The notes: generated from the letters alone by a model not told the origin. DNA of 42,981 nucleotides from Acidobacteriota bacterium (GCA_018268785.1 JAFDVY010000020.1:1-42981); one strand, 5' to 3'; counted from the stretch's first letter, positions 33,620-41,918 are shown. Numbers and translations: made by a program.

Positions 33620-34102
33620 ATGAAAACGTCCATAGCCATTTATCCGGGTTCGTTCGACCCCGTCACCAACGGCCACCTCGACCTGATCGAGCGCGGCGAG
33701 AAAATGTTTGACCTGCTCATCGTGGCGGTTCTGCAAAACGTTGAGAAAAAACCGCTCTTTAGCGTGAGCGAGCGCGTCGATATGCTGCGTGAAGTCACAA
33801 AACAATGGAAGGACGTGGAAGTAGACGTTTTCGATGGCCTCCTCGTGGACTACGCTCGCAAACGCGGAGCCGGAGTGATTCTTCGCGGCATTCGCGCCGT
33901 TAGCGATTACGAATACGAATTGCAGATGGCTCTCATGAATCGCAAGCTTGAAGGCCGCCTCGAAACGGTTTTCATGCTCCCGGGCCTGACATACAGCTAT
34001 CTCAGTTCAAAGCTCGTGCGGGAAATCGCGCAGCTCGGCGCACCGCTGACAGGCCTCGTTCCGCCAATCGTGGAAGAACGGCTCAAAGCTAAAGTCTCTT
34101 GA
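33620..34102 (+). CDS. coaD: Phosphopantetheine adenylyltransferase CoaD
   Basis: A 160-residue nucleotidyltransferase for the fourth step of coenzyme A synthesis, joining phosphopantetheine and ATP to dephospho-CoA. The N-terminal YPGSFDPVTNGHLDLIERG carries the (H/T)xGH motif. RGIRAVSDYEYELQMALMNR and the LTYSYLSSKLVREIAQLG end are diagnostic. Length matches the family. The ATG at 33620 begins the conserved sequence; the frame is open far upstream without coding character. Confidence 0.97.
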   Translation: MKTSIAIYPGSFDPVTNGHLDLIERGEKMFDLLIVAVLQNVEKKPLFSVSERVDMLREVTKQWKDVEVDVFDGLLVDYARKRGAGVILRGIRAVSDYEYELQMALMNRKLEGRLETVFMLPGLTYSYLSSKLVREIAQLGAPLTGLVPPIVEERLKAKVS

Positions 34103-34150
34103 TTCGGGACTGGCGCTCGCAAGAAATTCTGCAGTTCATAAGGAGACGAA

Positions 34151-35344
34151 GTGCACTTCACGGACCGCATCAATCGCATCCAAATCTCGCCGACCGCCGC
34201 CGTCATCGCCGCCGCGGAACAACTCAAAGCCAAAGGCGTGGACATCGCCGACTTCGGCCCCGGCGAGCCGGACTTTCCAACTCCGGACCACATCAAGCAG
34301 GCGGCCATCAAAGCCATTAACGAGAACAAGACAAAATACACTCCCACGCCAGGCGTCATGCCTTTGCGCGATGCCATTTGTTCGTGGCACAAGCGCGAAC
34401 TCGGCTCCAGCTACGAGCCGAAGGAATGTGTCACAAACGTTGGCGGAAAACACTCCATCTTCAACGTCATCAGCGTGCTTGTTCAATCCGGCGACGAAGT
34501 CATCGTGCCCGCGCCGTATTGGGTCAGCTATCCCGACATCGTCAAGTACACCGGCGCAACGCCTGCCGTCGTGGAAACGCGCGCCGAAGATGGCTTTGCC
34601 GTTCGTGCAGCGGACGTGGCCAAAGTCATCACACCAAGAACAAAATTGCTCATTCTCGATTCGCCCAGCAATCCCACGGGCGGCGTCACTCCTCCCGAGG
34701 AGTGCGCAAAGCTGCTCGACCTCTGCAAGAAGCACAACATCTGGCTCATGGGCGACGAGTGCTACTCGCATTTCACTTACGGCGACAACAAACCGTTCTC
34801 CGTTGCGAGTCTGCCCGATTCAAAGAACCACGTCATCATCATCGGCTCGATGTCGAAAACATTTGCGATGACCGGCTGGCGCCTCGGTTATACGCTCGCT
34901 CCCGCGGAACTGATCTCCGCTACCGTGAAGCTGCAAAGCCAATCCACTTCCAACCCCACTTCCATCGCTCAATACGCCGCGCTTGCCGCTATGACCGGTC
35001 CGATGGACAGCGTGCCGGCAATGCTTGCCGAATACGCAAAACGTCGCCGTCGCATCGTGGACGGCCTCAACGCAATTCCCGGCATCACCTGCGGTGAACC
35101 TGGCGGCGCCTTCTACGTTTTCCCAAATGTATCTGCGCGGCTCGGAACCGGCCCAGATGCATTGGCCAAGGATTGCTCCGAACTCGCCGCGTTGCTCCTC
35201 GAAAAAGCGCACGTTGCGCTAGTTTCCGGAGCGGCTTTCGGCGCTCCCGGTTATTTGCGTATTTCCTACGCGACTTCAATCGAACGAATCGAAGAAGGCT
35301 TGCGGCGCATTGCAAAGTTCTTCTCGCGCGCTGCTGCCGCGTAG
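34151..35344 (+). CDS. Class I/II PLP-dependent aminotransferase (aspartate aminotransferase-like)
   Basis: A 397-residue aminotransferase of the AspC/AspB group. The PLP lysine is in GSMSKTFAMTGWRLGY. Substrate- and cofactor-binding motifs are GPGEPDFPTPDHIK, NVGGKHSIFN, PSNPTGG, GDECYSHFTYG and a C-terminal LRISYATSIERIEEGLRRI with the carboxylate-binding Arg. GTG at 34151 follows AAGGAG at a five-base gap. Cytoplasmic; transamination of aspartate or prephenate is possible. It is 48 bases after coaD and could be cotranscribed. Confidence 0.93.
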   Translation: MHFTDRINRIQISPTAAVIAAAEQLKAKGVDIADFGPGEPDFPTPDHIKQAAIKAINENKTKYTPTPGVMPLRDAICSWHKRELGSSYEPKECVTNVGGKHSIFNVISVLVQSGDEVIVPAPYWVSYPDIVKYTGATPAVVETRAEDGFAVRAADVAKVITPRTKLLILDSPSNPTGGVTPPEECAKLLDLCKKHNIWLMGDECYSHFTYGDNKPFSVASLPDSKNHVIIIGSMSKTFAMTGWRLGYTLAPAELISATVKLQSQSTSNPTSIAQYAALAAMTGPMDSVPAMLAEYAKRRRRIVDGLNAIPGITCGEPGGAFYVFPNVSARLGTGPDALAKDCSELAALLLEKAHVALVSGAAFGAPGYLRISYATSIERIEEGLRRIAKFFSRAAAA

Positions 35345-35452
35345 CTTGCGTTTCTCTGTTTGTTAATTGACGCCGTGTGCCAACGTGATTTTACTGCGGG
35401 GAAGATCTCCGAGTAATATTGAACTTCGGCATCCTGACGGCCAGCGTCCCTG

Positions 35453-36502
35453 ATGAACCCGGAGCCATTTCGCATCGAACCCACGTTCAGCCCGCGTCTC
35501 TGGGGCTCACGTTCGCTCGCGCCTCTATTTCCTGACAAGGCTAATCTTAGCGAGCCCATCGGGGAAGCGTGGCTCTCTGACATCAACTGCCGTATCTCCG
35601 CCGGATCGTTTTCCGGCATCGCTTTGAAAGATGCATGGCGCGAAATGCCCGCCGAATGGCGCGGCACGATGTTTGCGCAAGCTGGAAACTTTCCTCTGCT
35701 CACAAAATTTATTTTCCCAACCGACAAACTCTCCATCCAGGTTCATCCCGATGATGTTTACGCCGCTGCTCGCGAACAAGCGGCCGGTGGGCGGGGCAAA
35801 ACAGAAATGTGGCACATCGTCTCGGCAAAACCTGGAGCATCCTTGCTCTTGGGATTAAAGCCGGGCACCACGAAAGAAGCATTTGTCGCAGGTCTCGAAA
35901 GTAAAACGATCGAGAATCTCTTTCAACGCCACCCAGTCGCACCCGGCGATACATTTTTTGTGGCTCCCGGCATCCAGCACACAATTGGCCCAAACATGGT
36001 CGTCTTCGAAGCGCAGGAGTATTCCGATCTCACCTACCGCGTCTACGACTACGGCCGTGTCGATCCGTCCGGCAAACCGCGCGAACTTCATCTCGAAAAG
36101 GCGCTCGACGTAACAAATTTCAGCGGCGGTCCCATCGAAAAAATCCCCCGTCTTGCGCTACCTACGCAAAGGGGCACGCGCTCGCTTCTCACGGCATGCA
36201 AATATTTCGCCACGGAGCGCGCCGAGTACGCCGGCCTCTGCGATTGCTCCACCAACAAAGCGCGCTTCGAACTCCTGATCATTCTGCAAGGCACAGGGGA
36301 ACTCCGCTGGACCGGCGGCGAAGCCCAATATTCCCCTGGCCAGTGCTGGTTCATTCCCGCCAACCTCGACGTTTTCGTAATCCAGCCGCTTCACGAATCC
36401 TCCATCATTCGCACCTACGTCCCCGATCTTCCGGCGTCGAAAAAGCGCTGGATCGATTCGGGCGCCGCTCCAACTGACCTGCCTCGTACCGTCTTCGGCT
36501 AG
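35453..36502 (+). CDS. manA: Type I mannose-6-phosphate isomerase
   Basis: A 349-residue cupin-fold isomerase that interconverts fructose-6-phosphate and mannose-6-phosphate. The zinc-binding segment is seen as IQVHPDDVYA, then KTEMWHIV, and the DTFFVAPGIQHTIGP motif with YRVYDYGRVD follows. The length fits the short bacterial form rather than the longer fungal-like form. A weak ribosome site precedes the ATG. It opens a plus-strand run with mannose-1-phosphate guanylyltransferase and a phosphohexomutase, together sufficient for GDP-mannose. Confidence 0.93.
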   Translation: MNPEPFRIEPTFSPRLWGSRSLAPLFPDKANLSEPIGEAWLSDINCRISAGSFSGIALKDAWREMPAEWRGTMFAQAGNFPLLTKFIFPTDKLSIQVHPDDVYAAAREQAAGGRGKTEMWHIVSAKPGASLLLGLKPGTTKEAFVAGLESKTIENLFQRHPVAPGDTFFVAPGIQHTIGPNMVVFEAQEYSDLTYRVYDYGRVDPSGKPRELHLEKALDVTNFSGGPIEKIPRLALPTQRGTRSLLTACKYFATERAEYAGLCDCSTNKARFELLIILQGTGELRWTGGEAQYSPGQCWFIPANLDVFVIQPLHESSIIRTYVPDLPASKKRWIDSGAAPTDLPRTVFG

Positions 36503-36543
36503 CCGATTGTCTTAGAGGGCAATTTCCTCTGCCCTCGTCATTC

Positions 36544-36583
36544 TTCTCCGTGGTCTCTGTGCTCTCGGTGCGCTCTGTGTTAA
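36544..36583. repeat. CTCTGTG short-period repeat
   Basis: A 10- to 12-base degenerate tandem motif (TCTCCGTGG, TCTCTGTGC, TCTCGGTGC, GCTCTGTG) upstream of manC. A closely similar tract in the same orientation lies at 41881-41918. Confidence 0.6.
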
Positions 36584-36598
36584 ATTTTTGTTTCTTTC

Positions 36599-37711
36599 AT
36601 GTTCAACAAGAATCTACTCACTCACGTTGTTATCCTCGCCGGAGGTCGCGGCACACGCTTCTGGCCGCGCAGCCGAACGCGCACGCCCAAACAGCTCCTC
36701 AACATTGTCGGCAAGCAAACCATGCTCGAACAAACCGTTGCGCGCCTTCGCCCTCTCGTCCCGCCTGACCGCATCTGGAGCGTCACCAACGCCGAACAAA
36801 CCGCCGCGCTCAAGAGACAATTGCCTGCCGCATCACGCAAACGGGTCATCACCGAACCAGTGGGACGCAACACCGCCGCCGCCATCGCCCTCGCCGCGAT
36901 TCATATTCGTCACGCCGCCAAGGGCGATGCGCTCATGGCCGTTCTTCCTTCCGACCAATTCATCGGCGAGCCCAAAAAATATCGCAACATCGTTGCCGCA
37001 GCCCTTGACATTGCTCGTGAGCCCGGCCGCATGGTCGTCCTCGGCATTCCTCCCACGCGCCCGGAAACCGGCTACGGCTACATCGAACGAATCGGAGATC
37101 CTGTCAACGCCGGTGGTTTCTCTGCTTACCCTGTTCGCCGCTTTACAGAAAAGCCCGCACTTAGCGTCGCACAGGAATACGTCGCCAGCGGCAACTATCA
37201 ATGGAACGCCGGCATGTTCTTCTGGCGCGTCTCCACCTTCCTCGAAAATCTCGAGCGCCATCTTCCAAAAACTCACGCCGAGCTCGAAAAGTTGGCCACC
37301 GCCATCGGCACGCGCGCTTATGACAAAAAACTCCGCGCCATCTACCCAAAGCTCGAAAACATCTCCGTCGACTACGCCATCCTCGAACGCGCCACGCAAC
37401 AATCCGGCGCGCCGCAAGTCTTCGTCATCCCCGCCGAAATTGGCTGGAGCGACATCGGTTCCTGGGCCGCTGTCTACGAACTCCTCGCCAGTCAGCCCGA
37501 TGAAAATGTTTTAGCCGGCGAGGGCCACACAATCGACGCCTCCGGCAATTTCCTCTACAGCCCGGGAAAGTTTGTCGCCGCTATCGGCGTCAAAGATCTG
37601 GTCATCGTCGAAACTCCGGACGCTCTACTAATCGTCCCCCGCGACCGTGCGCAAGACGTCGCCAAGCTCGTCAAACACCTCGAAGAACAAAAACGCAAAG
37701 ACCTCCTGTAG
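36599..37711 (+). CDS. manC: Mannose-1-phosphate guanylyltransferase
   Basis: A 370-residue nucleotidyltransferase that forms GDP-mannose from GTP and mannose-1-phosphate. The pyrophosphorylase signature is VILAGGRGTRFWPRSRTRTPKQLL, and the active-site FTEKP and GNYQWNAGMFFW motifs follow. It lacks the cupin isomerase domain of bifunctional ManC, consistent with the separate manA next door. No Shine-Dalgarno is apparent before the ATG at 36599. Its TAG stop lies in the GTAG of a palindromic repeat, which may have trimmed or extended the original C-terminus. Confidence 0.95.
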   Translation: MFNKNLLTHVVILAGGRGTRFWPRSRTRTPKQLLNIVGKQTMLEQTVARLRPLVPPDRIWSVTNAEQTAALKRQLPAASRKRVITEPVGRNTAAAIALAAIHIRHAAKGDALMAVLPSDQFIGEPKKYRNIVAAALDIAREPGRMVVLGIPPTRPETGYGYIERIGDPVNAGGFSAYPVRRFTEKPALSVAQEYVASGNYQWNAGMFFWRVSTFLENLERHLPKTHAELEKLATAIGTRAYDKKLRAIYPKLENISVDYAILERATQQSGAPQVFVIPAEIGWSDIGSWAAVYELLASQPDENVLAGEGHTIDASGNFLYSPGKFVAAIGVKDLVIVETPDALLIVPRDRAQDVAKLVKHLEEQKRKDLL

Positions 37712-37731
37712 TGGCCGATCTTCAGATCGGC
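37709..37731. repeat. GTAG-headed palindrome that supplies the manC stop codon
   Basis: GTAGTG is followed by the perfect hairpin GCCGATCTTCAGATCGGC (37714-37731, eight-base stem, TC loop). The TAG is the manC stop. It is the best-formed TTCAG-type copy beside the one at 2062. Confidence 0.7.
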
Positions 37732-37807
37732 AATGCGCCCACCCAAATTGCGTTACCAGCCAATCCGGCTGTTTCCTCCGCCTCCACCTCGCTTATACTG
37801 GCCCTTC

Positions 37808-39217
37808 ATGTCCTCGATTAAGTTCGGCACCGACGGCTGGCGCGGCATCATTGCCGACGATTTCACGTTCGCCAACGCGCGTACCGTCGCACAAGCCATC
37901 GCGCGCTATGTTGTCCGCGGCGAAGACGCACGCAAAGGCGTCATCGTCGGCTTCGATCATCGCTACGCATCCGACACTGTTGCGCATATCGTCGCCGAAG
38001 TTCTTAGCTCCACCGGCACACCAGTTTTTCTCTGCGATAAGCCCTGTCCCACTCCGGCAGTCTCTCAACTCGTTCGCCAGCGCAACGCCGCCGGCGGCAT
38101 CGTTGTCACCGCCAGCCACAATCCCTATCACTGGAACGGTCTCAAATACAAAGCCAGCTATGGCAGCAGCGCGCTTCCCTCCATCGTCGCGCAAATCGAA
38201 ACCGAAATCGCCTTCGTTCAAGCGAGCGAAATCCCTCCGCTCCCGCCGCAACCAAAGTTAATCCAGCCGCTCGAGCCCCGCGCTCCCTATCTCGACACGC
38301 TCGAAAAACTCGTCGACTGGGATCGCATCCGCAAATCCAAATTCCGTTTCGTTTCCGACGCCATGCATGGTTCCGCGGCGGGTGTGCTTCCTGAACTTTT
38401 CAAACGCCACGGCGTTCCCTGCGACGAAATTCGCGGCACGCGCGACCCGCGTTTCGGCGGCATCCACCCCGAGCCAATCGAACCGCACATCCGCGCGCTG
38501 CAAGACGCTGTCATCTCTGGAAAATACGACGCCGGTTTCGCCGCCGATGGCGACGGCGATCGTATCGGCGCCGTCGATCGCACGGGTGCGTTCGTCAATC
38601 CTCATCAAATCTTCTCGCTCCTCGTCTGGCACCTCGCCGGCATGCGCAATCTCCCGGGCGACATCGCAAAAACTTTCTCCGTCACCAAGCTAATCGACAA
38701 GCTCGCCGCAAAACTTGGCCGAACCCTTCACGAAGTTCCCATCGGCTTCAAATACGTTTGCGAGCTCATGCTCGAACAAAACATCCTTATCGGCGGCGAA
38801 GAAAGCGGCGGCATCGGCTTCAGCCTTTATCTTCCCGAACGCGACGCCACCGTCTCCGCGCTTTTCCTCGCCGAGTTGATGGCATGGCACGGCAAATCCC
38901 TCGGCGAACTTCTCGCGTCACTTCACTCTGAATTTGGCGAATTCCATTACCGCCGCGTGGACCTCGACGTAAAGCCCGGCCAAAAAGAAAAGGCCATCGC
39001 CTATTTTTCCGACGGCCAGTGCGACGAACTTCTCAATCTTCCGGTCACGCGCCGCGAAAATCTTGACGGCAGCAAACTTTATCTCGCAGACATCGGCTGG
39101 GTGCTAGTCCGCGCCTCCGGCACGGAGAATCTTCTTCGCATTTATTCCGAGACAAACAAGCTCGAAACAACGCGGCGCGCTCTCGAAGCCGTCGCAGCCA
39201 CCGTTCATAAACTTTAG
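37808..39217 (+). CDS. Phosphoglucomutase/phosphomannomutase family enzyme
   Basis: A 469-residue alpha-D-phosphohexomutase. The four family blocks are present in order: FGTDGWRGIIADDF; the phosphoserine loop TASHNPYHWNG; the metal loop DGDGDRIG; the sugar loop GGEESGGIG; and the phosphate-binding RASGTENLLRIYSE at the C-terminus. In this neighbourhood it probably converts mannose-6-phosphate to mannose-1-phosphate, linking manA to manC. Glucose or glucosamine activity is also possible. The ATG at 37808 starts the conserved region; the earlier open frame to 37733 lies in repeat DNA. Confidence 0.93.
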   Translation: MSSIKFGTDGWRGIIADDFTFANARTVAQAIARYVVRGEDARKGVIVGFDHRYASDTVAHIVAEVLSSTGTPVFLCDKPCPTPAVSQLVRQRNAAGGIVVTASHNPYHWNGLKYKASYGSSALPSIVAQIETEIAFVQASEIPPLPPQPKLIQPLEPRAPYLDTLEKLVDWDRIRKSKFRFVSDAMHGSAAGVLPELFKRHGVPCDEIRGTRDPRFGGIHPEPIEPHIRALQDAVISGKYDAGFAADGDGDRIGAVDRTGAFVNPHQIFSLLVWHLAGMRNLPGDIAKTFSVTKLIDKLAAKLGRTLHEVPIGFKYVCELMLEQNILIGGEESGGIGFSLYLPERDATVSALFLAELMAWHGKSLGELLASLHSEFGEFHYRRVDLDVKPGQKEKAIAYFSDGQCDELLNLPVTRRENLDGSKLYLADIGWVLVRASGTENLLRIYSETNKLETTRRALEAVAATVHKL

Positions 39218-39226
39218 GGAGCCAGA

Positions 39227-40108
39227 ATGTTGCATCGCTACTTCACACTCGACGTCTTCACCACGAATCGCTTCGAAGGTAACCCTCTCGCCGTGTTCAC
39301 GGATGGAGACGGCCTCTCTAGCGATCAAATGCAAATCATCGCGCGCGAAATGAATTACGCAGAAACCGTTTTCGTCCAAAAGCCGACCGATGACCGCGCT
39401 CTCGCCCGCCTCCGCATCTTCACCACGCAACAGGAACTGAAGCTCGCAGGGCATCCTGTTGTCGGCACGTGGTTCCTTCTTGCCGAACTCGGCGTCGTCC
39501 CCGCGCAAGAAGGCGGCGTGCACATCATGCAGCAGACCGGAGCTGGGGTTCTTCCCGTCGAAATCCGTTTCAAGGATGGCCGCCCCAACCGCGTGACCAT
39601 GACGCAAACCGAGGCCGTCTTCAGGCCCTGCAAGATCAAGAAAGCTGCGCTCGCCAAATCGCTCGGCCTCTCTCCAAAGGATTTTGACTCGCATCTCGAA
39701 CCCGAATGTGTTTCCACCGGCATTTTCAATTTGATGGTTCCGCTCAAGAACCGCGCGGCGCTTTCTAAGATCGAAATGAACATCAGCGAGCTTCGCCGCC
39801 TGCTCGGAAAAAACGCGACCATGGCTTACTGTTTCGCGCTCTCAGGCAACGACAAAGCATTCTCGCGCGGCATGTTGCCCTGGGAACTCTACGAGGATCC
39901 AGCCACCGGCTCTGCCGCTGGTTCGCTAGGCGCATACCTCGTCAAGCATGGCAAACTCGCCCCCGGCCACACGCTCGGCGTTTCGCAAGGCGTCGAAATG
40001 GGCCGCCCCAGCCATATCGAAGTTGAAATTTCCACCAAGGGCAAGAAACTCGTTCCCCGCGTTAGCGGCGCAGCCGTTCGCATCTTCGAGGGCACATTCG
40101 CTCTGTAG
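39227..40108 (+). CDS. PhzF-family isomerase
   Basis: A 293-residue protein with the diaminopimelate-epimerase-like fold. The PhzF markers are YFTLDVFTTNRFEGNPLAVF, the catalytic Glu in MNYAETVFV, and the C-terminal EDPATGSAAGSLGAYL phosphate/substrate loop. Most members act on unknown small metabolites; a phenazine pathway is not suggested, since no other phz genes are near. It follows the mutase by nine bases, so cotranscription is likely. A strong hairpin terminator follows. Confidence 0.92.
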   Translation: MLHRYFTLDVFTTNRFEGNPLAVFTDGDGLSSDQMQIIAREMNYAETVFVQKPTDDRALARLRIFTTQQELKLAGHPVVGTWFLLAELGVVPAQEGGVHIMQQTGAGVLPVEIRFKDGRPNRVTMTQTEAVFRPCKIKKAALAKSLGLSPKDFDSHLEPECVSTGIFNLMVPLKNRAALSKIEMNISELRRLLGKNATMAYCFALSGNDKAFSRGMLPWELYEDPATGSAAGSLGAYLVKHGKLAPGHTLGVSQGVEMGRPSHIEVEISTKGKKLVPRVSGAAVRIFEGTFAL

Positions 40109-40116
40109 AAACAAAA

Positions 40117-40139
40117 AGCCGCCCCCCTTCGGGGCGGCT
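40117..40139 (+). terminator. Bidirectional Rho-independent terminator
   Basis: The stem AGCCGCCCC/GGGGCGGCT (9 bp, loop CCTTC) lies between the convergent phzF-like and heptad-repeat genes. T-rich DNA follows on the plus strand (CTTGTTGTTTTT) and an A-rich stretch precedes it, giving a U-tract in the other direction too. Confidence 0.85.
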
Positions 40140-40160
40140 CTTGTTGTTTTTATCTTTTGA

Positions 40161-40802
40161 CTACCTGTGGTGCCGGTCGCGATGCAAGTCTGCCCGATCC
40201 TTGTGCAGGTCCTTCTTGTCTTTGTTGATGTCTTTCTGATCCTTGTTGCGGTCTTTGCGGTCCGCGTGCAAGTCGCGCTTGTCGTGATTGATGTCGCGCT
40301 GGTCCTTGTTGCGATCCACGCGGTCCTTGTTCAAGTCCTTGCGGTCGTGATTGATGTCGCGCTGATCTTTATTCCGGTCCACGCGATCGCTGTGCAGATC
40401 TTTTTTGTCGGCCGCGACCTGTGAACTGTTGTTGCCATACTTGGCTTCATCCGCGGTCAATTTGCCCTTGTCGTGGTTGATGTCGCGCTGATCGGCGTTG
40501 CGGTCCGTGCGGTCCTTGTTCAGATCTTTCCGGTCATGGTTGATATCGCGTTGATCCTGATTCCGGTCGGCGCGATCTTTGTTGAGGTCGCGCTTGTCGT
40601 GGTTGATATCCCGCTGATCCGCGTTCCGGTCCGCACGATCCTTGTTCAAATCCTTTTTGTCGTTTCGGATATCCTTCTTGTCTTGCTTGACGTCCTGCTG
40701 CTGCGGAGTCGGATCTTGCGTCTGCGCCCAGGTTCCGGCAGAAAGCAATCCCGCAAAAGCCGCTGCCACGGTAATTCGCCTAAACACACCAATAGTGATC
40801 AT
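40161..40802 (-). CDS. Exported protein made of 24 Asp-rich heptad repeats
   Basis: A 213-residue protein. Residues 1-27 are a signal peptide (RRITVAAAFAGLLSAGTWAQ). From residue 41 to 208 the sequence is 24 gapless heptads of form D-[RKQ]-x-D-[RIL]-[NH]-x, ending DRHHR. They group in threes (DRADRNA, DQRDINH, DKRDLNK), a 21-residue super-repeat. Heptads 11-13 (DKGKLTA, DEAKYGN, NSSQVAA) are degenerate but keep the register. The composition is almost only Asp, Arg, Lys, Asn, His and Gln. AGGAGA precedes the ATG at 40802. No named family is recognised. Possible roles are metal or nucleic-acid binding, or desiccation protection; all are inference. Confidence 0.85.
   Translation of the reverse strand: MITIGVFRRITVAAAFAGLLSAGTWAQTQDPTPQQQDVKQDKKDIRNDKKDLNKDRADRNADQRDINHDKRDLNKDRADRNQDQRDINHDRKDLNKDRTDRNADQRDINHDKGKLTADEAKYGNNSSQVAADKKDLHSDRVDRNKDQRDINHDRKDLNKDRVDRNKDQRDINHDKRDLHADRKDRNKDQKDINKDKKDLHKDRADLHRDRHHR
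40179..40682 (-). repeat. Tandem 21-bp (63-bp higher-order) coding repeat
   Basis: These bases encode the 24 heptads of the exported protein. The DNA repeats with a 21-base unit and a clearer 63-base super-unit. Synonymous differences between copies are common, which points to selection for the protein pattern or to old duplications. The interrupted part is 40410-40472. Confidence 0.85.
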
Positions 40803-40926
40803 GGACTTCTCTCCTAAATTGAGCTCTTAGCCTTCGTGACCTGATTCAGACCAACCGACTATGGGATCAAACCCGCGGCGCGTCGGGAAGTTTCGCGCGG
40901 TTTATCAAATACAATGAGACATTTAA

Positions 40927-41334
40927 CTATATCTTAATCAATGACTTACGGACGGTATCCAGAAGCCCGTTCACGAACGCGGAAGATTCTTGCGATGAGA
41001 ACCTCTTCGCCAGCTCCACCGATTCATTGATCACCACTCGCGCCGGCGTCTCGCCTTGCCGCAATTCATAAATTCCCAGTCGCAAAATGGCCCGGTCAAT
41101 CGCCGCGATTCGCTCCAGCTTCCAATCCACCGCATGCTTCGCAATGGCTTCATCCGCGGTCGCAACCTCTTTCGCCGCGCCCTCAAACAAGGCATTTGCA
41201 AATTCGCGGGTCGTATCCGACGCCTTTGCGCTCTTCCAGAATTTCTCTTCCAATTTCTTCGCATCCTGTGGGCTCATCTCGGACTGGAACAGCATCTGCA
41301 TCGCGTACTCGCGCGCCTTGGTTCGAAGGGACAT
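40927..41334 (-). CDS. nusB: Transcription antitermination protein NusB
   Basis: A 135-residue helical RNA-binding protein that, with NusE, NusA and NusG, forms the rRNA antitermination complex. Recognisable parts are RTKAREYAMQMLFQSEMS, the IAAIDRAILRLGIYEL helix and TPARVVINESVELAKRFSSQESSAFVNGLLD (its VINE-VELAK and FVNG motifs). Its ATG overlaps the ribH stop by one base (TAATG). The ribH-nusB pairing is common in bacteria. Confidence 0.96.
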   Translation of the reverse strand: MSLRTKAREYAMQMLFQSEMSPQDAKKLEEKFWKSAKASDTTREFANALFEGAAKEVATADEAIAKHAVDWKLERIAAIDRAILRLGIYELRQGETPARVVINESVELAKRFSSQESSAFVNGLLDTVRKSLIKI

Positions 41335-41870
41335 TAACCGCGCTGCGCTTTCTTTTTTTGGCCAGCATTAGCCACTGCCCCACCAGCATTGCCGCGCAAT
41401 TTCTTCGAAAGCCGTCCCATCTCAATCGCCGCCAGTCCCGCTTCAAATCCCTTGTTTCCGCTTTTCAACCCCGCGCGGTCAATTGCCTGTTCCAGCGTAT
41501 CCACAGTCAGCACACAGAAAATCACCGGCACTCCCGTATCCATCTGCGCGAGTTGCAATCCGCGCGAAGTCTCCGAACAAACATAATCGTAGTGCGCCGT
41601 CTCGCCGCGAATCACGCATCCAATCGCAATCAACGCATCGTACTTCCCAGTCTGCGCCAGCTTCTTGCTCGTCAACGGCAACTCAAAAGCACCCGGCACG
41701 CGCACAACGTCCACTTCCTTGCTCGTCGCACCCGCGCGCTCCAGCGCATCCACCGCCGCCGCGAGCAGCCGCTCGGTAATAAAACTGTTGAACCGGCTCA
41801 CGGCGATTCCAAACCGCAATCCCGTTGCGCTCAGCTCTCCACTCATTTGTGTAGGCTCAATATTCGCCAT
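41334..41870 (-). CDS. ribH: 6,7-dimethyl-8-ribityllumazine synthase
   Basis: A 178-residue enzyme of riboflavin synthesis that condenses the ribitylaminopyrimidine with dihydroxybutanone phosphate. Motifs are AVSRFNSFITERLL, VRVPGAFELPL, ALIAIGCVIRGETAHYDYV with the catalytic His, and GVPVIFCVLTVDTLEQAIDRAG. The C-terminus carries an extra Ala/Gly/Lys tail beyond the core (residues about 160-178). The ATG at 41870 is chosen; the frame runs open into the CTCTGTG repeat upstream, which would encode an implausible His/Arg-rich leader. Confidence 0.95.
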   Translation of the reverse strand: MANIEPTQMSGELSATGLRFGIAVSRFNSFITERLLAAAVDALERAGATSKEVDVVRVPGAFELPLTSKKLAQTGKYDALIAIGCVIRGETAHYDYVCSETSRGLQLAQMDTGVPVIFCVLTVDTLEQAIDRAGLKSGNKGFEAGLAAIEMGRLSKKLRGNAGGAVANAGQKKKAQRG

Positions 41871-41880
41871 TTCAATTTCT

Positions 41881-41918
41881 TCTCTGTGCCCTCTGTGTTC
41901 TCCGTGACCTCTGTGTTG
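41881..41918. repeat. CTCTGTG short-period repeat, second copy
   Basis: The tract reads TCTCTGTGCC, CTCTGTGTTC, TCCGTGACCT, CTGTGTTGA, very like the tract at 36544-36583. It lies upstream of ribH and in the opposite sense to that gene. Confidence 0.6.

Noticed and set aside
40179..40682. The heptad DNA repeat considered as a CRISPR array
   Set aside because: Units are contiguous 21-base coding repeats with no unique spacers, and no cas gene is near.
40167..40817. Long open frames on the plus strand across the heptad-repeat gene, encoding Val/Ile/Leu-rich strings
   Set aside because: They are the mirror of the Asp/Asn/His-rich codons (GAC, AAC, CAC) and repeat with the same period. The minus-strand frame has a signal peptide and a ribosome site.
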